Below are positions 58,994-64,000 of a stretch of DNA of 64,000 nucleotides, in pieces. The stretch is taken from the NCBI RefSeq assembly GCF_000018865.1, contig NC_010175.1:4030001-4094000 (forward strand), written 5' to 3'. The position numbers were made by a program, and so were the translations under genes. Each line of letters opens with the position of its first letter. Position 1 is the stretch's first letter. The notes beneath the pieces are model-generated. The model ran no database searches, had not been told where the DNA came from, and saw nothing but the letters and a program-made list of their open reading frames with translations. The stretch is from Chloroflexus aurantiacus J-10-fl. Its GTDB lineage: Bacteria; Chloroflexota; Chloroflexia; Chloroflexales; Chloroflexaceae.

Positions 58994-60562
58994 CTAGCTA
59001 TAGTTGCTGGTTGCCTTAAATTCCTTAATCGCCGCTTCCAGCGCCTCTTTCACTTCAGGCGTCGGGAACTTGCGATCAAGGCGATTGTCGTAGATCAGCT
59101 TCCGCACCTCGGGGTGAGCGGTGCGCAGGAAGGCCAGAAAGTCATCGCGCCACTTGGTGATCAACGGCACCGGTACATCATCGAGATAGTTGTTGGTTGC
59201 TGCGTACAGCACGGCTACCTGGTCTTCGACCGGAAGCGGCTGATACTGTGGTTGCTTCAGCAATTCTTGCAGACGCTGACCGCGCTCGATTTGCGCTTTG
59301 GTCGTCGCATCGAGATCGCTGGCAAACTGGGCGAATGCAGCCAGGTCACGGAACTGTGCCAGCTCACCTTTCAGCTTACCGGCAACTGCCCGCATTGCCC
59401 GGGTCTGTGCAGCACCACCGACACGCGACACCGAGATACCGACGTTGAGCGCCGGACGTTGACCGGCATTGAACAGGTCGGACTCCAGATAAATCTGGCC
59501 GTCGGTGATCGAGATGACGTTCGTCGGAATGTAGGCCGACACGTCGTTTGCCTGCGTCTCGATGACCGGCAACGCGGTCAGCGAACCACCACCGTACTCT
59601 TCATTCAGACGAGCGGCGCGTTCAAGCAGACGCGAGTGCAGGTAGAAGACATCACCGGGATAGGCTTCGCGGCCGGGTGGGCGGCGGAGCAAGAGAGATA
59701 CCTGGCGATAGGCAACAGCGTGCTTGCTCAGGTCGTCGTAGACGATCAGGGCATCCTTGACCAGTTGCCCATTGAGCATAACGCCGTTTTCCATAATCTC
59801 TTCGCCCATCGCACAACCGGCGTAGGGGGCGATGTACTGCAACGCAGCGCTCTCGGAGGCGGTTGCCGACACGACGATGGTGTACTCCATCGCGCCAAAT
59901 CGTTCGAGCGTTCCGACCACCTGGGCAACCTGTGCCCGGCGCTGACCAATGGCAACGTAGATACATACCATCCCCTGGCCCTTCTGGTTGAGGATGGTAT
60001 CAATGGCCACCGCCGTCTTACCGGTCTGGCGGTCACCGATAATCAGCTCACGCTGACCGCGTCCAATCGGAATCAGCGCGTCAATGGCAATGATACCGGT
60101 TTGCACCGGTGTATCAACCGACTTACGGGTAATCACACCAGGGGCAATGCGCTCGATGGGGCGGGTCTTCTCGTAGACGATTGGCCCCTTACCATCGATT
60201 GGTTGCCCAAGTGGATTCACCACTCGTCCCAACAACCCCTGCCCAACCGGCACCGAAATCACCCGGCCGGTTGAGGTAACCATATCCCCTTCCTCAATCG
60301 TCTCATCGTCACCAAGGATAATGGCGGCGACGCTATCCTGTTCGAGGTTCAGGGCAATACCGTAAATCGACTCATTGCGACCGGCTTTCGGGGGAAATTC
60401 AACAATCTCAGAGGCGACGACCTGATCAAGGCCGGACAGCCGCGCGACGCCGTCTCCGACGGCAATCACCGTACCGACATTGACCTGGCGCGGCTGAAGG
60501 TCGACGCCGCTCGTGATCCCCTGCTTCAGCCGGGCGATCAATTCCTCAGTAATCGTCGTCAT
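58994..60562 (-). CDS. atpA: ATP synthase F1 subunit alpha
   Basis: 522 residues. The P-loop is [13 protein letters not shown], with [20 protein letters not shown] in the N-terminal barrel and the family signature [16 protein letters not shown] near the catalytic-interface Arg. The C-terminal helical domain ends at [18 protein letters not shown]. It is the non-catalytic nucleotide-binding partner of beta. ATG after GGAGTAGAGC. Confidence 0.97.
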   Translation of the reverse strand: MTTITEELIARLKQGITSGVDLQPRQVNVGTVIAVGDGVARLSGLDQVVASEIVEFPPKAGRNESIYGIALNLEQDSVAAIILGDDETIEEGDMVTSTGRVISVPVGQGLLGRVVNPLGQPIDGKGPIVYEKTRPIERIAPGVITRKSVDTPVQTGIIAIDALIPIGRGQRELIIGDRQTGKTAVAIDTILNQKGQGMVCIYVAIGQRRAQVAQVVGTLERFGAMEYTIVVSATASESAALQYIAPYAGCAMGEEIMENGVMLNGQLVKDALIVYDDLSKHAVAYRQVSLLLRRPPGREAYPGDVFYLHSRLLERAARLNEEYGGGSLTALPVIETQANDVSAYIPTNVISITDGQIYLESDLFNAGQRPALNVGISVSRVGGAAQTRAMRAVAGKLKGELAQFRDLAAFAQFASDLDATTKAQIERGQRLQELLKQPQYQPLPVEDQVAVLYAATNNYLDDVPVPLITKWRDDFLAFLRTAHPEVRKLIYDNRLDRKFPTPEVKEALEAAIKEFKATSNYS

Positions 60563-60614
60563 GCTCTACTCCGTCGCGCTGGTAGCCGGCGATACCGGGC
60601 CAGCGAGCTGGACT

Positions 60615-61088
60615 CTAACTTGCCTGTAACACACGCTGAATGGCGCTCAGGCGGGCACGCAGGCTATTATCAAGCACCTGATCGCCAACCCGAATAATCA
60701 AACCACCAATCAACGTTGGATCGACATGATATGTGACATGGACATCGCCGTAGCGCTGCTGCAATTCGCGGGTAATCCGCTCTTTCTGCTCGGCGCTCAG
60801 CTCAATCGCGCTGGTGACACTGGCATCAACTGCGCGGCTACCGGTTTCAAGATACCCCGGCAGAGCAGCGGCCACCGCATTAAGTTCACCGGTCAGCCCC
60901 TCTTTAGCCATGGTGAGCAAGAAATTGCGCACCTGTGGCAGCAGGTCGGCCGGCAAGACGGCGGCTGCCTCGCTGGCTGAAAGACCGGCAATGCGTGGAG
61001 CAGCAGCGCGTATCTGTTCAGCGGCCGTTGTTAAGAGCGCCTCTACCAGCGGCGCAGCCAGCGCTCGTGCGTCAATGGTCGTTGCCAT
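60615..61088 (-). CDS. atpH: ATP synthase F1 subunit delta
   Basis: 157 residues, slightly shorter than the usual 175-180. The C-terminal signature is clear: [51 protein letters not shown]. The N-terminal helical bundle is compact and diverged. It ties the peripheral stalk to the top of F1. It sits between atpF and atpA as in most bacteria. Confidence 0.93.
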
Positions 61089-61133
61089 ACTCTCGTTTCC
61101 TCACGCAAACCAGGCACCTGCCAGTCTGCGACG

Positions 61134-61628
61134 TTAGTTGCGGCGATCCAGTGCTGCCAGCGACTCAGCAATCAGAGCATCGTGACCACGCGCTTGCAGC
61201 TCTGCACCGAGCACACGGCTGGCGGTCAAGGTAACCAGATCGGCAATCTGGCTCTTGGCCTCGCTCAACATCCGAATGCGCTCTTGCTCGGCCTGGGCGC
61301 GAGCCTCTTCCTTCAGACGCTCAGCCTCACGACGCGCCTGGGCAATGATCTCAGCCTCCTGCTGCTTGGCTCGCTCCTGCGCCTGGGCCACGATTTTAGC
61401 GGCCTCCTGGCGTGCCCGGGCAATTTCTGCCTCGTAGTCACGCCTGGCATTTGCCAATTGTTCGCGCACCTTCTCGGCATCCCGTACACTCTCTTCAATC
61501 CGCCGGGTGCGCTCATTCAGCAGGTTCATCACCGGCCGGTATAGCAGCGCGCGCAGAATGAAGATGAGCAACAGGAAGTTGATCAGTTGCGCAATAAACA
61601 GGGTCGGATTAATACCTAATGCTTCCAC
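61134..61628 (-). CDS. atpF: ATP synthase Fo subunit b
   Basis: 164 residues with a GTG start behind AGGAGGTTTGAAGG. One N-terminal membrane segment ([21 protein letters not shown]) is followed by a long charged helix (about 35-150) rich in Ala/Glu/Arg, which dimerises as the peripheral stalk. Only one b-type gene is present, so b is a homodimer rather than the b/b' pair found in many other phototrophs. Confidence 0.95.
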
Positions 61629-61657
61629 CCTTCAAACCTCCTGTAACGCGCAATCGC

Positions 61658-61888
61658 TTACTGCAACACGCCGAAACCGATCAAGAATGCAATCACCAAA
61701 CCGAAGATTGCCAGTGCTTCAGTAAAGGCGATACCGATGAACATGTACGTCACGACACGGTTTTCGATCTCAGGATTGCGGCCAATCGCCTGCACCGCAC
61801 CCGATACAATGATACCGATGCCGACACCTGGCCCAATTGCGCCCAAACCCACAGCGAGCGCGGTAGCGACGAGATTCAAACCCTCCAT
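61658..61888 (-). CDS. atpE: ATP synthase Fo subunit c
   Basis: 76 residues forming a two-helix hairpin. The first helix has the glycine-rich GLGAIGPGVGIGIIVSGAV, the polar loop is RNPEIENRV, and the second helix carries the ion-binding carboxylate in MFIGIAFTEALAIFGLV (Glu). The residues around the Glu (no Gln in helix 1, no Ser-Thr next to Glu) favour proton rather than sodium coupling. Confidence 0.96.
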   Translation of the reverse strand: MEGLNLVATALAVGLGAIGPGVGIGIIVSGAVQAIGRNPEIENRVVTYMFIGIAFTEALAIFGLVIAFLIGFGVLQ

Positions 61889-61968
61889 GATTGAGATGCC
61901 TCCTTAAAAGCAGACTCTGCGACGAACCCAATATCAAACATTCTAGCGGATAATTCCGCCCGAACTCA

Positions 61969-62907
61969 TCAATGTGCGTGCTCCTCATCGTGGCCGGTGA
62001 CGGCAATATTCAGGAACGCATAGGTTAACAGCGCAAAGATCAGCGCCTGGATGAAGCCAACGAACACTTCAAAGCCGTAGAAGGGCAGTGGTAACAGGAG
62101 TGGCACCAGGAATGCCATCACGACCAGCAACACTTCACCGGCAAAGATATTGCCGAAAAGACGGAAGGCCAACGCGAAGGGCTTGACTAGCTCTGAGATA
62201 AACTCAATGATCCCGACAAACGACATGATGCCATTTGTGTTGAAGAACTTCTTCAAATACCCTGGGCCAAGCGCCCGGAAGCCCCAGTACTCGATGAAGA
62301 CGAACGAGATAACAGCAATTGCGAAGGTAAAATTGAGATCGGCTGCCGGTGCCCGGAAGAGCGGAACCAGCTTCTTGCCCTGAGCAGCACAGGTATCGTG
62401 AATCTCCTCACCCTCGGCGGCTGCAACACTGCTCAGCGGAGCAGCCGGTGCTGCCAGCGCCAGACGCTCATCGACAACCGCGTGCTCTTCTTTCTTCTCG
62501 TGGCAAACGCCAATTGAGCCTACTCCGGGCAGCAAACCAAACCAGTTGCCGAAGAGCACGAAGAGGAAGATCGTTGCTACCAGCGGAAAAGCAGTGGCAA
62601 CATATTTGGCGTTAATGTTGCGGAAGAGATTGTAGAGTGACTCGAGGATGAACTCCATGACGTTCTGCAACCCGCGTGGCACCATTTGCAAGTTGCGGGT
62701 AGCAGCCACAGCCAGAGCGATCACGAAGATGTCAATAATAATCGCAACAACGAATGAATTGGTGATTGGAAAGCCGGGAATACCGTCGAAAATGACCTCA
62801 GCGGCGACTTCTACGTGCGGTGGGCCGGTGTAGAGGAAGAAGCGACTGGCAATCGAAATGATGAGCGCTCCTACAATAATGAGAATGTTTCGAGTCCGCG
62901 TTGACAA
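61969..62907 (-). CDS. atpB: ATP synthase Fo subunit a with a long loop insertion
   Basis: 312 residues with a TTG start behind AGGAGGTAGGCG. Membrane segments bear the family motifs MEFILESLYNLFRNI, ELVKPFALAFRLFGNIFAGEVL (essential Arg249 of the proton half-channels) and GFIQALIFALLTYAFLNIAV. Between NWFGLLPG and the next segment a soluble stretch of about 50 residues (135-187) is inserted. It is charged and Ala-rich and bears two Cys (Cys135 and Cys173) with nearby His. The C-terminus is HDEEHAH. First gene of the atp operon; no atpI or atpZ precedes it. Confidence 0.94.
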   Translation of the reverse strand: MSTRTRNILIIVGALIISIASRFFLYTGPPHVEVAAEVIFDGIPGFPITNSFVVAIIIDIFVIALAVAATRNLQMVPRGLQNVMEFILESLYNLFRNINAKYVATAFPLVATIFLFVLFGNWFGLLPGVGSIGVCHEKKEEHAVVDERLALAAPAAPLSSVAAAEGEEIHDTCAAQGKKLVPLFRAPAADLNFTFAIAVISFVFIEYWGFRALGPGYLKKFFNTNGIMSFVGIIEFISELVKPFALAFRLFGNIFAGEVLLVVMAFLVPLLLPLPFYGFEVFVGFIQALIFALLTYAFLNIAVTGHDEEHAH

Positions 62908-63018
62908 CGCCTACCTCCTGCTCGACAACGTCGGAACTATGCAGCGCCCGGGTATTGCTCTCTGTGCGCTGCTGCCCGATGGACGAACAACAACTTCCTT
63001 GTTCGATCTTTCACAATC

Positions 63019-63047
63019 AGTATAACGCACCTCGCAAAATTTCGCAA
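63019..63047 (-). promoter_or_regulatory. promoter of the atp operon
   Basis: On the minus strand TTGCGA (63047-63042), 17-bp spacer, TATACT (63024-63019), about 110 bp ahead of the atpB start codon. Confidence 0.6.
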
Positions 63048-63427
63048 CTTGCCTGCCCCATTGATGGCCGGTTCACTTGCAGTTCTACGAGGCCGACGCG
63101 AGTATACCATAGCTACGCGGGATGGGCAACTGATGTTATGGCAGGGTGCAGTGGTGGAGTTCTCCCCTTCCTGTGTGTTGCGGTCTTTCACTCGTTTGGC
63201 CGGGCGGGCTGGTGTGTCGGTGGTTGTAAAATCCTTCACCTCAAGGTATTGAGGTTTCCGTGTGGCTGTTCTCAGGCTTGATCACGTTCTCAACAGTGTG
63301 GGTAAGACGACAAGGGCGTTGTATCAAATCTTGCGTGATTGTGCATTACTGCCTGCCATCGGCTATGCGGTGATCGGTGATTGTCCTTATCCCTTGGATA
63401 GTCAGGTGAACGGTACAGGTACCGTCC

Positions 63428-63456
63428 GTAGGGGCGGGTTATCAACCCGCCCCTAC
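63428..63456. repeat. perfect palindromic repeat of the GTAGGGGCGGGTT type
   Basis: GTAGGGGCGGGTT and AACCCGCCCCTAC form a 13-bp stem around ATC, followed by a further half-site (AACCCGCCCCTA). Palindromes of this kind are known as abundant intergenic repeats in several phyla. Confidence 0.8.
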
Positions 63457-63582
63457 CGAACCCGCCCCTATGCACCACCGGCACCAGCACGCTGAGGGGC
63501 AGGCTGCCGGCCTGCGTTCAGCCATCCCCATTATCAGAGTCACGTACCGGCACGGGAGTCCGCTGCAATTCGCGTCGGATCA

Positions 63583-63620
63583 TGAGTACGGCTGGCGCGG
63601 CAGCATGGCTGCCGCACTCC
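63583..63620 (-). repeat. dispersed palindromic module A, reverse orientation
   Basis: A copy of module A with the conserved GCGGCAG-CATGG-CTGCCGC core, followed by GCGCGACACGCGCATAACGAGCG as in the amplified element at 20.5 kb. The region 63048-64000 otherwise shows no supported gene. The open frame near the right edge has no ribosome site and no family pattern. Confidence 0.75.
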
Positions 63621-64000
63621 AAACTGCGCGACACGCGCATAACGAGCGGGTACGGCAATCCATCCAGCACGTGCCGGCACGGCTGGAGCGGTGCCCTGTC
63701 ACCTGGTCAGTCGACCAAAACAGCATACATGGCGATCATACCGCTGATACACCCATGGTTGACACCAGTTGTGGGTAATGCATAGCGTATCGCGGGAGAG
63801 GGGAGGACTGAGGTTTGATTCAGGTCTTCCTGATGACGTAGACGCTATGTTAGTTTGTATTTTCTGTCCACCCTTAAACGCGACAATCCATGGGGATCAG
63901 CGATACGATCCGACCGAACGTAGCGATGCCGTCAGCGGTGGCGCCATATGCACCTGGCGGTGGTCATCACGCGGGATATGGCGCACGAGGGGGTAGGGGC

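Noticed and set aside
59114-60274. A 386-codon plus-strand frame
   Set aside because: It is antisense to atpA, whose motifs and operon position are unequivocal.
63769-63996. A 75-codon frame at the right edge
   Set aside because: No ribosome site, no recognisable pattern, and it begins in repeat-rich DNA.

Overview
The window looks like chromosomal DNA of a filamentous anoxygenic phototroph of the genus Chloroflexus (Chloroflexota). This is inferred from the gene set, codon style and moderate-to-high GC. It is supported by a methylmalonyl-CoA epimerase (used in the 3-hydroxypropionate bi-cycle), an mreB gene, GTG/TTG starts behind strong AGGAGG sites, and intergenic regions full of long repeats. 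No sequence search was run. No rRNA or tRNA gene, complete insertion sequence, phage or CRISPR array was seen; the window is core housekeeping DNA separated by repeat-rich gaps.

Layout. 1-5 kb: an SRPBCC protein cut by the window edge, a rhomboid protease, a ClpP-fold serine protease and a GH67-like protein. 5-7 kb: a PHP phosphoesterase and a secreted protein with three Ig-like repeats. 7-8.6 kb: an eight-copy array of a 206-bp repeat, followed by an ArsR-like regulator. 9.7-17.2 kb: TspO, an M20 peptidase, a DinB protein, a lone molybdopterin hydroxylase large subunit and a DUF3352 protein. 17.5-20.3 kb: GyrB and a membrane protein. 20.5-22.4 kb: a tandemly amplified MITE-like element and an 820-bp pyrimidine-rich minisatellite. 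22.5-31.2 kb: a structured leader, then nusA-ylxR-infB-rbfA-methyltransferase-nrnA-truB and an AlaX-type editing protein, the translation/RNA cluster. 31.3-39.4 kb: YitT, then a S-adenosylmethionine (SAM) cycle cluster on the minus strand. 39.6-44.5 kb: secDF, a DsbA-like thioredoxin, YceI and DoxX. 45-50 kb: an ABC exporter and a UMF1-type MFS protein. 50-55 kb: a hybrid sensor kinase, methylmalonyl-CoA epimerase, a rubrerythrin/DinB fusion and mreB. 56-63 kb: the complete F1Fo ATP synthase operon atpBEFHAGDC.

The most coherent regulated unit is the SAM cluster: promoter - SAM-I (S-box) riboswitch - mtnA - MetE/UroD-like protein - PfkB kinase (probably adenosine kinase) - Gfo/Idh oxidoreductase - ahcY - metK. 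It makes SAM, clears S-adenosylhomocysteine and adenosine, and starts methylthioribose salvage. The MetE-like member has lost most residues expected of the methionine-synthase zinc site, and the oxidoreductase has no obvious role, so this operon holds the best candidates for unknown chemistry.

The second theme is non-coding. One palindromic module (core GCGGCAG-CCATG-CTGCCGC) recurs in at least six separate intergenic regions. It is found inside the 206-bp array, inside a 351-bp element with inverted ends at 49.8 kb and inside its tandemly amplified relative at 20.5-21.5 kb. Clean hairpins, with and without U-tracts, close many of the operons.
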